From NCBI RefSeq assembly GCF_013426205.1, contig NC_089422.1, forward strand, positions 9,141,001-9,205,000: a stretch of 64,000 nucleotides of DNA, read 5' to 3'. Shown piece after piece: positions 37,022-49,292 of the stretch (position 1 is its first letter; the number at the start of each line of letters is the position of its first letter). The position numbers and the translations under genes were made by a program. Source of the DNA: Metarhizium brunneum. Lineage: Eukaryota; Ascomycota; Sordariomycetes; Hypocreales; Clavicipitaceae. The notes beneath the pieces are model-generated. The model did no database searches, had not been told where the DNA came from, and saw only the letters and a list, made by a program, of their open reading frames with translations.

Positions 37022-38326
37022 AGGTAACGAGAGTGCATGGCGAGTGGCATACCGTCAAGTAGACAAGTAAGAATCTGGCCATCTGTTTTGGCCAGAATAT
37101 CTACGGCGCCAGAATATCAGCATTTTCACAGTAAAAGTGGTGTGTATAGCATACTTGAGAACATTTCAAAGTATAGTATTCAGGGCGGATAAAATATTCC
37201 CTCTTTAGATTGAAGCCGCAAGAAGTGTAGGAAATTAGTTGTATGTGCGCAAGGTCACGGTGCTGGACAGGTAACATGCTAGTACTGGCGAGCCATCTGT
37301 TTCAGTCAAGACTAGTCTACTTCACGCTCCTAGCAACATTGTGCTTGAATCGTTGTTCTTGGGTTTGGTGGCTGATATTCAAATACCAGTCCCTCAATGC
37401 GTGACTGAAGTTTTCCCATTTATAACCCAGCTTGAACTCGAGGTATTATCTCGTTTCTTATAGCGCAGCTTCGATTTGGCATGAAAATCTCCACATTATT
37501 ATCATCGTAGGGCATGGCAAATACATTAATCCGGAACACCGTTACAGAAGCGGGACAAAGGGTTGCTTGGGGTTCGAAATAGCGAGATCGTTTCTTGAAA
37601 AGGGAAATCCCAATAACGAATGCACCTAGACAAAGCGAAACGCACATCAGTTAGCATTATTATGGATGCAAACATTCTGAAGGGTGAAGGATGATTCTAT
37701 AAAAGTGACAAACTCAGACCTGCCGGCATAGCTTCACTGCGAGTAAATTCACTGCTTGTACAAACGCAGAGGCAGCATTCACTGTCAGCTCGTGGGACTT
37801 CTGGTTTGCTGGAACAGTTTGCTCCGCGTCAACTGGCATACCTTTCAATCAGCGGCTTTATGGTTCCAGGTCAAGAAATGTTGCAATTAGATGCTGTTTC
37901 GGGAGCAACGGCCTTGCAGTCGTCGCATGTAGGGATAACCGAAGGATTAGAAGACGTCAATCTGCCATTTTCAGTACTCTCAGCTAGAGTTAGAACAGGT
38001 CACCTCTGTGATGAAGAGACTTGAAAACCTGCACTACCCGGGATTTTCATATTTCCCTCCACCTTGGGCTGCGAAGCTGCCACTCGCCCATCGGATAAAG
38101 CTGTGCGTGGTACATGACTATGCGTATATTTTACCTTGAGGGCGTAAGTCACATCCACCAAGGCTCCTTCCACTTGATTTTTAAACGCCCCAGCCCTTTT
38201 CTTCTTTTCTCCAGTCTTCTCTTCTCTTTTCTTTTCTTTTCACACCAGTCCTTTCCTACTACCAAAATCCCCAAACATCATCACAGTTGTTACCATCCCA
38301 CGCCGAATGTCATATCTGGTTCCAGC
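37022..38326. other. Intergenic region
   Basis: No gene supported. A CT-rich tract (about 38195-38250) lies just before the next gene and is a usual feature of fungal core promoters. Confidence 0.5.
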
Positions 38327-38935
38327 ATGGCCACTTTTCATCCGTTCCCTCGTCTACCATACGAACTTCGTGCTAAGGTATGGGCGTTGGCAGCTGAGCC
38401 TCGCGAGGTTCCAATCAGAGCCAAGTACGAGCACGATGATCGCTTCGAGGAAATTTTGTACCTGATATCGCCGACACCTGTACCAGCAGTTCTACATACC
38501 TGTCGGGAAAGTCGCAAGGAAAGCCAATATGAGAAGATGTTTTACTTTCAAGAAACTGAACCACGCTACGTCTGGGTCAATTTTGACCTGGACATGCTCG
38601 CGGTTGGCCGAGCTTTTCTCGATCACGTTGTCCACAATAAATCCCGTGTACGCCGGTTCAAGTTCGAGTACGAGTATGAGGATGACGAGTGGGATTTTGA
38701 AGATTACGAAGAGTCATGGTTCCCAAACTTGGTGGAATGTCATGTGGTTGTTGGGGATATGAGCGGATGTACGAGATTCTGGAATGAAGATTACTGGCTG
38801 TCTAAGCAAGAGGACTTTGTATTCATTGATAAGAAAACTGGCAAGAGGATGAATGTTTGCGAGCTTGGCGATATGGTGGAGAGGTTACTTGTACAACGTC
38901 TCGGGCTCATTGGCATGATGGCAATCAGAGATTAG
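38327..38935 (+). CDS. 2EXR-type domain protein
   Basis: Single exon, 202 aa. The start is the ATG after the CT-rich leader; the longer in-frame upstream reading is low-complexity promoter sequence. The N-terminal FHPFPRLPYELRAKVWALAA and the following VPAVLHTCRESRKESQ are the two EXR-like blocks of the fungal 2EXR domain, an F-box-like fold abundant in plant- and insect-associated ascomycetes. The middle is acidic (EYEYEDDEWDFEDYEE). Function unknown; no catalytic motif. Confidence 0.8.
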   Translation: MATFHPFPRLPYELRAKVWALAAEPREVPIRAKYEHDDRFEEILYLISPTPVPAVLHTCRESRKESQYEKMFYFQETEPRYVWVNFDLDMLAVGRAFLDHVVHNKSRVRRFKFEYEYEDDEWDFEDYEESWFPNLVECHVVVGDMSGCTRFWNEDYWLSKQEDFVFIDKKTGKRMNVCELGDMVERLLVQRLGLIGMMAIRD

Positions 38936-40928
38936 GAGTAGAACTTTGAGATCACTTGCCGCGACATCCAGACAAGGACCATGTATTAGGAGACGAAAAA
39001 ATTCGGAGGTTTTAGCATAGTGGGCACAGAGGGCCGTTGCTGTTGCTGCAACACCCGGGAATATCACCTCGACATTATTTCCCAGAGATGAACCAAGCAC
39101 ACAATGCGATGCCTAATCAGTTGTGCCTATAGAATGATATTATCGAGGCCATAGAGCATGCCCATGCGTCCAAGGCTGTAGTGATTGCCCGAGTTGTTTA
39201 TAGCCCTTGACTGGAGGATCTGAGGGTTGGTTGTGAGCTGATCTGATCGGGACAAGTCCGGCCTGAGAAGGCGCTTGCACTTGTTGAGGGCGTAACTGAT
39301 CTTGACGATCCTCACAGAACAGGAAACGGTTGGTGCACTGTATGTCAGTAAGGAGGAGTATTCGCTGCTCAGAACGCAAAGGGACTTCGTCTCCCAATCA
39401 CTCGTTAGGCGCAGACTCGACATCACTTTCGTGACTTTAGCTAGTGTTGGACTGCCAAAAGTCTGACGTCCTCAATCAGATGCAAATCTATCATGCCATA
39501 TACCCTTTTAACAAATAGCGAGGAGCACCGATTCGCGGGGGTAAAATTAAGTCGAGGAGCTCCAGAGACACGGAGAATGAAGTCAGAAGGTTCCAAGAGC
39601 GCCGCATAACAATGCTTTCATCTGTTGAATGTGCGGTCCACCCTCTTGAGGCGAGAAGTTGCACCGGCCTTCCTTATTGCAATCTGTACATTAGCAAGAC
39701 TGTTGAGTAGCCTTTCAGCGACGTTCTTTGCTTCGTTCAAGGTTATGGTATCTTGTGGGTCTATGATTTATTTGTTGATTTGCCACATGTTAACAGATGA
39801 GCAATCTGATGCTAGGATTCACTCCCTTCTACGAGCTCCCTGCTCTTAATTGACCACTCTGAAAGAGTGATCAAGTCTCCGATGGTCATGTTTGCGCAGA
39901 GTTGCTGCCTTCTGAGCTCTAATCCGACCGGATCATACCTCCTTCTCGCGAGGGCCGACGCCGGATTACCCTGTAAAACTTTAATAGAACAAGTCATTTA
40001 GTCGCTATCCTGATCTACCGCTACATAAATTCACTTATAGTGAGGATGAGTGGAACAGAATTGAGACGCAAAGCCACATAATTTTCATGAGGCTTGTTGT
40101 CATTCTGCTTGGCCTTTAACTTCACATTAATTATGGAGCAAATTAGCCAAGATGTGTGTACGTTTTTGCTAATTTCCTCGCTTCCAAGATGTAGTCCAGT
40201 ACTCGCTATATAGCTTTACTATATCTTAATTGGGAAATTTGCCCCCTGGAGTCCGTCTCTCCTCTTGCCAATACTAGAAGACGGCACCAAGTTCTTAGTG
40301 ATCCGAAATGCCAAGCCGCCTTCAGGTCACGGACCGGTCCGCCCCTAACGCCCCTGTCTCTCTTGCATGTAGCCAATCGCTGTAGGCGTCCATGTCAAAA
40401 TGGGACAAGGCCAACTGCCGACCGGGGCATTTGCAGAAGAAAATAACGCCCAGGCTTTGAAAGCATCTCCGTTTTTTCCATGCTCTAGCTTTTTTTTTTT
40501 AAACAAAGGTCCATTCACTTTCTGCCTGTGGAATTTGCACAGTTCACCTATTGTCAATGGCTATTTCCGCCGCAGCTGCCCCTGTCTTCAAGCTGCAGGT
40601 ACCAAAGTGGCCCAAATTTGCGAAGCATCCAGTGTCCCGGGAGCTTCCACCGGAGTTGTTCACCATGGCGCAACTACCTTCAAGCATAACTAGAGCTGCC
40701 ATGCCCCATATTAGGCTGTCCGACGGAAGTGCCCAATGCAGAAAGGGTGTGCCGAAGTCTGTACAGTGTCCGAAAGAGGAAATTATACTTCGTAAGATGC
40801 GGAGAAATCTCCAACTCCGACGGCAGTGTCACATCGTCATCCTTTGCCGACCACAACAATCCCCATCCTGCTCTCCTCACCAGCAGCCCGCCTGACCTTG
40901 CAAATGCCGTGCCGGCTCCGGGCCAGCC
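38936..40928. other. Intergenic region, no supported gene
   Basis: Small frames on both strands lack family similarity. A T-run at 40491-40500 and generally low GC suggest unconstrained spacer. Confidence 0.5.
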
Positions 40929-42134
40929 ATGGAACTGGCCAATCTGCCAACGGAGCTGCTGCTACACATCGTCAAAGCCCTTGATCGAGACCGAGACATT
41001 TACGCCCTCTGCCGCACCAGCCGGGGCTTTTACAACCTCACGATAGACTACCTCTACCGACACAACGCAACCGCCCCCAACGTTGAGAGGAGCGCAATCC
41101 TCTGGGCCGCCAAGCACGGACGAGTCTTGACTGCCGAAAAGGCCCTACTAGCCGGCGTCGATGTCAACACACCGCAGGCTCCGTCGAGCACCCTGCCTCT
41201 CGTGGAAGCCGTGCGCTTCGGAAACGCCATCATGGTCTGGCTGCTCCTCGCCAAGGGCGCGGATCCCAACGTGCTGCACGGCAAAGCAGGCACCGTCCTC
41301 CACACCGCCGCAGCCCAGTGGGACATGGGCACGGCGACGGCGCTCCTCGAGCACGGCGCCGACGTCCACGCGCAGCGGCTCGACAACGGCGAGACGCCGC
41401 TCCACACGGCCATCAACTCGGGCGCCATCATGACAGGCGGCGCAACCGAGATGCTCAGCCTGCTGCTCGACCGCGGCGCCGACGTCGCAGACGCAGACTT
41501 TGTCGGCGCGACGCCGCTCCACTGCGCCGCGGCCTGCGGCAACATCGCCGCCATCCACGCCCTGCTCGACGCCGGCGCCGGCGCGATCCTCTCGTCCCGC
41601 GGCGCGCACCGCGAAACCCCGCTTCACGCCGCCGTCCGCGTCAGAAACGAGGCCGCGGCCAGGGTGCTCATGCGGCGCGGCGCCGACGTCCAGGCCCCCG
41701 ACGCCCGGGGCAAGACGGTCTTCTGGCACGCCATCAAGTTCGGGTGCCCTGCCATCCTCGAGATGCTCCTCGACAAGGGCGGCGCTAGTCCCCTGCATCC
41801 AAACGGGAACCCGGCCCTCGTGCAGGCCGCCCGCAAGGGACACGCGGCGGTTGTCAAGGTGCTGCTCGCGCACGGCGGCGGCAGCGACATCAAGGCGGAC
41901 CCGGGCTTGGGAGAATCGGCCATGTTGGCGGCCGTTGCAAAGGGGCACGCTGACGTTGTTCAGGTCCTGCTCGACGCGGGCGTTTACATCTGCACCAAGG
42001 ACAGCGTCGGCAATACGCTGCTGGTCCAGGCGGCGTTCCGGGGCCACGACGACGTGGTCGATGTGCTGATGCGCAACGGCGTCGCTTTGGCCTCCTCCCG
42101 TGAGTGGCCTGCGCGGGCTGGCCGTCCGTCGTAG
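40929..42134 (+). CDS. F-box and ankyrin repeat protein
   Basis: Single exon, 401 aa. The N-terminal F-box (LANLPTELLLHIVKALDRD, residues 3-21, through about 42) is followed by about nine ankyrin repeats from residue 56 to the end, recognisable by ETPLHTAI, ATPLHCAAACG, ETPLHAAV and LLDRGADV-type words. F-box plus ankyrin proteins are substrate adaptors of SCF ubiquitin ligases; the ankyrin stack is the binding surface. Third positions are strongly GC, which creates a 366-aa antisense frame that is rejected. The last 10 residues (EWPARAGRPS) break the repeat pattern, so the true 3' end may involve a splice that I could not define. Confidence 0.87.
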   Translation: MELANLPTELLLHIVKALDRDRDIYALCRTSRGFYNLTIDYLYRHNATAPNVERSAILWAAKHGRVLTAEKALLAGVDVNTPQAPSSTLPLVEAVRFGNAIMVWLLLAKGADPNVLHGKAGTVLHTAAAQWDMGTATALLEHGADVHAQRLDNGETPLHTAINSGAIMTGGATEMLSLLLDRGADVADADFVGATPLHCAAACGNIAAIHALLDAGAGAILSSRGAHRETPLHAAVRVRNEAAARVLMRRGADVQAPDARGKTVFWHAIKFGCPAILEMLLDKGGASPLHPNGNPALVQAARKGHAAVVKVLLAHGGGSDIKADPGLGESAMLAAVAKGHADVVQVLLDAGVYICTKDSVGNTLLVQAAFRGHDDVVDVLMRNGVALASSREWPARAGRPS

Positions 42135-42728
42135 GGATTCTGCGGACCGAAGGGGCTGACATACGCAACACTTTGCCGATATGATGGACGGAATTCTGGT
42201 GATTCCGCAGAGCCGTCGTGTCCGTATGATGTTCTCGAGCCTTGCCATGGTGGCCGGGTGACTGGTATTGGTGTTGCGGCACTGGATAGCGCGGGGTTTA
42301 ACGTGGGAATCACGCTCTCATCACTGATGTTTCAAGACGACGAGGATCTGGGAATATTTGCTAGAAGAATTAATGTGCTGGGGATGCTAGACCAGCCAGT
42401 CTTCTCGGCGCAAGGCCTATAATTTCTGGCCGGTTTGTATCATCGGCTGTGCTTTGCGAGTAGAACCCCTGTAAACCGATGGACACTGAAGGAACTACTC
42501 AACCCCTTCAGGTATCCGAGCCAGGTTCCTTGAGAGGGATGGGTCCCGTGCTGGGGGAGCTTCCCCCATCGGTGAGAATAGTGTTTCGATGGCATGTCTA
42601 ACACACGCCTCAATCTTGCTGCGGACCGCACTGTAGCATGCTGTGCTATACGAGCGTTGTGCTTGTATATATATACGGGACAGTATATCTCAGGGGAGAC
42701 TGGTGCCAATAAAATTGTTCACGCCATA
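42135..42728. other. Intergenic region
   Basis: Spacer between the ankyrin gene and the small minus-strand gene. Nothing recognised apart from a short TATA run at about 42664-42674. Confidence 0.5.
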
Positions 42729-43138
42729 CTACGCAGCTTCTGTGGCCTCCTGTCCCGTGTCTGCTTCGGGCGCCGTCTCCTACGAAGCATTATCCTTCTG
42801 CTACTAGCAAGGTCTTGAACGTCAACACTTACCGTCTTGTGAGGGGCGGGTTCCTCAGCATCGACAGTCTTGGCCTTTTCGTCCACCCGCGGCTTGAGGA
42901 TATTAAGCTCATGACTCATTGCTCGCCGAGGGTGTGTGACTGTGCCACAATGGGGGGTTGTTTGTCTCCCGCCGTGAGTTGTTTGCCGACAAACACCGGG
43001 CCCAGGGCCTAGTACTGCTTCTAGGAATCCGTCGGGGTGAGTCGTGCTGTAGATGGGGATGTGGTGTCTGCGTTTATGCCTCCTGTGGCGCTTCCTCCTG
43101 GCGGGAAATTCCACCTCTACCGACAGTGTGCATCCCAT
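42729..43138 (-). CDS. Possible small N-myristoylated basic protein
   Basis: Modelled as exons 43138-42833 and 42779-42729, 118 aa, joined by an intron with clean GTAAGT and CGTAG ends. Without splicing the frame runs into a basic stretch; with it the C-terminus becomes acidic (ETAPEADTGQEATEAA). It starts Met-Gly-Cys, the classic signal for myristoylation at Gly2 plus palmitoylation at Cys3, followed by a cluster of Arg, Lys and His (about 14-25). The middle is Gly/Thr-rich and could hide another intron. I do not recognise the family. If real, it would sit on the inner face of a membrane. Confidence 0.45.
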
Positions 43139-43552
43139 GTTGATGTAGATTTATTCTTCGGGAGCTGGAGGCACAAGGGAATCAAAGTCCCCCCCAAAAA
43201 AGCACTATTAGCGGTAGGATATTTCGTTTGTTATTATGGATATTCTCAAAAGGAGGGAGTTGAGATTTAGGCCATGTTGCAGGAGAAAAGAGGGCATATT
43301 GCGTCAGGGTATTTATTGTCGGTGGGTCTGTCTCAAAGTGATTCACCTTTGGGACTTTGTCCGTTAGATTTGTGCTCGGATCTGATTCATTGCTTGCCGT
43401 GCGACTGGCTGATGTCAATATTTGTCTCCCAGCACGTCGCACACAGAGCAACGCCGCTTGGATCAGAAACATGAACAACATCAAGAAGCCAACAGAGACG
43501 TCACCCAGTCGTTAGGGCATTCTCAAAAACCAACCGCTCCATAACAATATCC
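43139..43552. other. Intergenic region
   Basis: Short spacer holding the 3' region of the MFS gene and the 5' region of the small gene. No further feature. Confidence 0.4.
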
Positions 43553-45278
43553 CTACCCAGCAGCCTTGGCCCCATTCTCTCCATGATCACCAGACACCAC
43601 GCCCTCGTCGACATCCTCTGCCAAACCCTTCAAATCAGCCTCGCCCATCTCACCATTCCACCCATTCGCCAACAGGTACGCCCTAAACTCCTCGTCCCGC
43701 TTGGCCAGATCCTCGCCCGTCAACCTGGGCACAAAAAAGTACGTGACCAAGACGCCCACCACACCGCATATAGCCGCGACAATAAACGTCCACCTCTTGC
43801 CGAACCTATCTTGAATCGGTGTAAACGCCTGTGTCCCCAGAGCAGCACCCGTCTTGCCAATCGCCGCACTGAGGCCGTAGCACGTTCCACGGACGCTGGT
43901 GGCGTAGCTCTCCGAGGAAATGAGGCCGAGCATATCGCCCGGGCCCAAGTTGCCAGAACTCTGCATCAGGCCGTAAAAGATGACAAAGAGCGGGATGATG
44001 GCGGTGATCTTGTCGTACGCGCAGCCAATGACCAGCCCAAAGACCAGGTATCCTGAGAAGCCCAGCATCATGACGTTCTTGCGGCCCAGCCTGTCGCAGA
44101 GGAATGCGCCGAGGAGGACGCCGGGCAGGGCAATGGCGCCGAGGAGAAGCTGCCACTCCGCCGTGCTGCGCAGGGTGCTGCCGGACCTGGAGGCAACGCT
44201 GGAGATGATGGTGCCGGAGAAGACGCCGTTGGGGAAGGTGACAAAGTCGTAGAGGAACCAGGCGCCGCAGGTGCCGATCAGCGTTTTCCAATAGTACCTG
44301 ACGACCAGGCCGTAGGGGACGTGCCTCTTGATGGCGCCGCGGCGGTAGAGCTTGGAGTTGAGCATCTTGAGGCGGAAGTAGAAGACGGTCAGGGGCAGCG
44401 CGACGCCGACGCCGAAGCAGACGCGCCACACGGTCGAGAGGTTGGTCTCGCCGGCGGCGGACAGCACGATGAGGAAGACGGACACGGCGAACGGGCCGCC
44501 GAACGAGAGGGGGAGATTGGTGACGAGGATGAAGACGGGGCCGCGGTTCGCGGGCGTGTGTTCGTTGGCGGCCTCGGATGCGGACGTGCTGGCGGCAGGG
44601 TACTCGCCACCTAGACGGCGTCAGAGTCGCGGAAATTGGCTTGGATCATGATGTACGAGGATCTAGGGAGTGGGCACATCAACTGGGGACGGGGTGGTTG
44701 AATATGCGAGACATACCTGCTCCGAAACCGACGATGCCTCTCGAAACAGTCAGCATCCAAAACATGCCGTCGATAGTAACGCCGTGAGAGGCGGTGGCCA
44801 GGATGCCGCCGAGAACAATGAGCAGCGTCGTCATGATGATGGCCGTCTTGCGGCCCATGTAGTCGCAGGTCAGGCCGACGACGACCTGGCCCAGGATCTC
44901 GCCGACGAGCAGGGCGTTGGAGACGCGGGTGCTGACTTGGGGGGTGTACTCGTTCGGGTATTCCTTCTTGAAGAGCACGTTGGACATGGTCATGAGATTG
45001 TTCTGGTAGCCATCCGAGATGAGGGCGAAGCCGGAGCAAAACTAACAACCGTTAGTAGAGTAGGGGCAAGCGGGCATGGGAACCGACAAACGGCCACGTC
45101 TATTGGTTCCAGGCTGTGACAAGTCAAGATAATGCGGGCTTACAATTGTGAATACATCAGATAACCTCTGTCGTTTGCTGGAACCCCGCTCGACAGCAGC
45201 GACTTGCGCCTCAGAGTCCCCCTTGGTCGTCGCATCGTGATGCTCCCCGGGAACGATATCAACGGCCTCGTTGTCCAT
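43553..45278 (-). CDS. MFS permease of the Git1 / phosphate-proton symporter type
   Basis: Three exons: 45278-45144, 45041-44717 and 44610-43553, giving 505 aa with 12 predicted membrane segments. MFS signatures are DYMGRKTA in loop 2-3 and DRLGRKNV in loop 8-9. The motif GEYPAASTSASEAANE, made by joining exons 2 and 3, is diagnostic for Git1-like transporters of glycerophosphodiesters (glycerophosphoinositol, glycerophosphocholine) and near phosphate:H+ symporters. N- and C-termini are hydrophilic and cytosolic. In yeasts such genes respond to phosphate or inositol limitation; no PHO site was verified here. Likely function: uptake of phosphodiester or phosphate at the plasma membrane. Confidence 0.9.
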
Positions 45279-47660
45279 TATGCGCAACAACGAGTAGCCG
45301 GGACACAAGTCATAGAACAACAAATGAGTGTCAAGCGGCTGCTCTCAACTTTGTTTCTTTTCTCTTGCCCGACCAGGCACGGGCACAGGCACAGGGTATT
45401 AGTATCCCAGCAAGTATGGAGAAGCCGAACCACGATGATGCTTCTCGGTCCGCGAATGGACGCGAAAAGGAAGAACGAATCCCCCCAACTAACGAATATG
45501 GAAGAAAATTAAAGTCCAACCCCGCATAACTAGAATCCTGCCAACCTTTCATCCCGTACACGTGCCTGGGGCAGAAGATCAGCGTCTTACAGGCTAGCCG
45601 TGCCGAGTCCCGAACGAACCCTGGCCGCAGCAAGATGATGATGCAGATGGGACAGAATGAACAGCGCTCTCTATTCATAAGTGGAGGGCTGATTATTGTA
45701 TTGGACACGTGCGCGGGTTCAAGCAAGGATTGCAAGCACTACATACAGTCGCCCGTCCGCATGGAGATTGGCTCACCATGGCGGTTTTCTCTAACCGAGA
45801 GACAAGTACGAAAGTCATGGTTCAAAATGTAGTATGACAACCGGACCCCGTCCCGACCTGCAGATGGTTCTTCTCCACGTTGATTACGCCGTGGGGTCGG
45901 CTTTGTGAGGACATGACTGGCTGGTCTCGAGCCTTTGTCCACCTGACGGGCTGGAATTTTTGTGCGAGGTCGAAATTGTCCCGAGACACCTGGGGTCGAA
46001 AGCCACTCCATAAGAACGGGGAAGGGGAATAGAGTCTTGTGATATAATGCTGCCTTGCGGGAGTTTAGGGCTAGGCACCTTCGTAGCAGCTTTGTCTTCT
46101 AGCCAGCCTCACACATTGAATCTCACAATAACGTCATCAAGCAGCGCCGCAGGCAATCCCTGGTAGGGTTTCCGAAGCGCACATGGAGGGGAAAACAAAA
46201 AGAAGCTCTGGGGGATTTGATAGCTCCAGCTAACCTTGAAGCAGCTTCCATCAGCCCAGCCAAAAAGCTTCATATGCGGCGGCAGCAGCCCAAGAGGCCC
46301 GAGTTGAACAGCTCCAAAAGCTCCAACTTGGCCACATTATACAGCTTTGCCTGCATATATGGCAAGAGCTCACGTTGGCATGGAACCTAGCAGAAATGCT
46401 TTGGCCATGCCAAATCCCCTCACAAGCCTCTGCTGGCCTCAACGCCACGATAATTCCTGTGCCTTGACTCTCGCCAAGCCCAGGTTATAAGCTGTCCGTA
46501 CGCCGACTGCGAGACGCATCGATTGATTGATTGTCTTCGGGCGCCATTGTATAGCACATCTGGCCTGCCGCGCTTCGCGTTGCCCGGTTTCGCCATTCCC
46601 CTTGTCATGAATGACAGGCTTCCGTCGCGCTGGGCTGTAAGAGTGTATCGGACTTGATTGATGGCTCAGCGACGTGGATTCAGATGATATCCTGCACAGT
46701 GCCAGTCGTGCAGTCAACGCGACGGCAGGCTCGAGGATTGATCCGTTGCCAGACGAGTCGAAGCGAACACCGCGGTTCCTAGTAACTTTCCACGTGTCAA
46801 CGAAGAGCTTTGTTGAGACAAACCTGGCAGCTTTCCGCCGGTTGAAAAGTCATTTCAGTGGGCTCTCCGCCTTGAACCGTCGTGGCACAGCTCTACACCG
46901 ACTTATCACGGTCAAACCAGTAGCAGCAAACACTTGCGCTCGAGCTAACACAGAAGTTTTACTCCGGGGTTGGAGGATATGGTGTTTGGTGACGCTGGAC
47001 CCTTCGGCCATTCAAACCACTGGTGAGAAGCTGCGTATTCATCCCGCAACCGGAAGGCGCTCTTGCGTATTCGTGCTCAGGGCAAACGCGTGCCCCAGCG
47101 AATCAGAATCCTTCTTTTCCGCACCTCCGTACGCCGCTCAAATGAAGAACAGAGAAACAAGCCACTGTCCGCCACATTTGGCCGGGTTTCGGGCATCTTT
47201 TGCTGCAGAAGCCGCCTGCACAAGCCACAGCCGACCCATCCCAGTGTGGAGGCAATCTCCGCTTGGAGAAAACCCCTTCTGACACTTCTTTGGCTAATGG
47301 CTAATGGCTAATACAAAAACTCTCCATGTTGGGCCTCTTAATTTCTGACGCCTCACGCGTCCCGCTTCCCTCTCCCCAACCTTTCCTCCACATCCTTCCT
47401 CTGCCATCTCGACAGCTTCTTTTCTCCTCTAGAGGCCGTTTCCTTACCGGCCGCTGTCTGCTTGAACAACTCTTTCCGCTCTGAAGCCGGTTGCTGCACC
47501 CGCGTCACGACCGCGCACAGAAAAGCTGGCCATTGTACTCCTGCGCTTTGCTGCGTCTGGATATCTCTGCGCAACCCCCCTTTTATGAGAATTTCCTTGT
47601 CCTTTCAGACACCCACGTCCTCTCCGCCAATTGAGCTGGCTGGCCGGCAAATACTACACA
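45279..47660. other. Divergent 2.4-kb region between the MFS gene and ERG9
   Basis: No supported gene. An open frame at 46674-47282 begins with GTG and lacks family similarity. The last 300 bases before ERG9 are pyrimidine-rich, a typical promoter/leader pattern. Confidence 0.5.
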
Positions 47661-49292
47661 ATGGGCGCCATATACTACCTTCTGCACCCCAACCAGCTGC
47701 GCTCCATTATCCAGTGGTATGTTTGATGGTCACCCTCAGTACAGCGCCATACGATGCTTTGGCAATGCATTCTACAGAACATGACGGTGACCATGGCTGT
47801 TGCTAACACCCATTTGATTACAGGAAGCTCTGGCACAACCCTGTCCACAGGCGCGATCCTTCCACAGAATCGGAAACCTTGAAGGAATGCTTCCGCTTCC
47901 TCAACTTGACTAGTCGCAGCTTTGCCGCTGTCATCCAAGAACTCAACCATGAGCTCCTTGTCCCCATTAGTCTGTTCTATTTGGTACTGCGGGGCCTCGA
48001 TACCATCGAAGATGACATGACGATACCGTTGAGCAAGAAGGTGCCTTTGCTGCGCAACTTTCACGACACCATGGAGGTTGATGGCTGGCAGTACCACGAG
48101 AGCCAAGAAAAGGACAGGGAGCTCTTGGAAAAATTTGACGTCGTCATCACCGAGCTCAAAAAGATTAAGCCAACTTACTATGCAATCATCAAGGACATTA
48201 CCGTAAAAATGGGCCATGGCATGGCTGACTACGCCCAAAACGACGAAATGATCAAGAATGGTGTCAACACCATTGACGACTATGAGCTGTACTGCCACTA
48301 CGTCGCAGGTTTGGTTGGTGAGGGTCTGACCAGGCTTTTTGTCGCTTCAGAACTAGGGAACCCCAAACTCGCAGAGCGACCCTCCCTGACCGAGTCCATG
48401 GGCCAGTTCCTCCAGAAGACCAACATTATCCGTGATCTCCGGGAGGACTGGAGCGACGGTCGCCGCTGGTATCCCAAGGAGATTTGGAGCAGGCACGTGG
48501 ATAAGTGGGAGGACTTGTTTGACCCAAATTACGAGGACAAGGCCCTGAATTGCATATCAGACATGGTTCTCGATGCCTTAAAACACTGTGAGGAATGCCT
48601 CTTCTACATGGCCGGCATGCGCGAACAGAGTGTGTTCAACTTCGTTGCTATTCCGCAAGGCATGGCCATTGCTACTCTGGAGCTGGTCTTCCGCAACCCT
48701 GACGTCCTGAAGCGCAACGTCAAGATCACAAAGGGCGACGCCTGCCAGCTCATGACCGAGTGCACACAAAACCTCTACACTGTATGCGAGGTATTCCGCA
48801 GATATGCCCGAAGAATTCAGAAGAAGAATGACCCCAGAGATCCCAATTACCTCAACATTAGCGTGCGATGCGCCAAAGTATGCCAGCTCAACTCCAACTC
48901 TACTCTCAAGTTGAGCCCGCTGACATGTCAATTAGATTGAACAATTCATCGAGACACTTTACCCCCGTCAAGATCCCAAGCAGCTCAACTTGGAGAATAA
49001 CCAGAAGCAACGGAATGAGCCAACCATGGACACTAGCGAGACCCTGGTCATGTTTGGGGTTGTTGCCCTGTGTCTGCTATTTGTTTCTGGCCTAATGGTA
49101 AATGATGCCCGCCTTGCTACAAACACAAGATGCGGCTCCCAACTAACGCGCCACCCACAGATCGGCACCGCATGGTTATTAGGGGCTCAATTCCCCAATA
49201 TCTTTAAAGAGGCAAGCATCCTGCTTCAAAAACTAAATGATCCCGCACCAGCGGTCACGACAGCCATAACGACCGCCAGAGAAGAACTGTAA
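47661..49292 (+). CDS. ERG9: Squalene synthase
   Basis: Four exons: 47661-47716, 47824-48877, 48936-49097 and 49161-49292, giving 467 aa. It condenses two farnesyl diphosphates to squalene via presqualene diphosphate with NADPH, the first committed step of sterol synthesis, at the ER membrane. Both Asp-rich Mg-binding motifs are present: DTIEDD at 78-83 and [10 protein letters not shown] beginning at 219. Other conserved blocks are [12 protein letters not shown] and [11 protein letters not shown]-terminal transmembrane anchor (about residues 405-430, [17 protein letters not shown]) is interrupted by the last intron. Length is normal for fungal Erg9. Confidence 0.97.

Noticed and set aside
41148..42248. 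366-aa antisense frame over the ankyrin gene
   Set aside because: It follows from strong GC3 bias of the ankyrin repeats; composition is Gly/Arg/Val with no recognisable fold.
46674..47282. 202-codon plus-strand frame upstream of ERG9
   Set aside because: Starts with GTG, has Ser/Arg-rich random-like composition and no family similarity; lies in promoter-like sequence.
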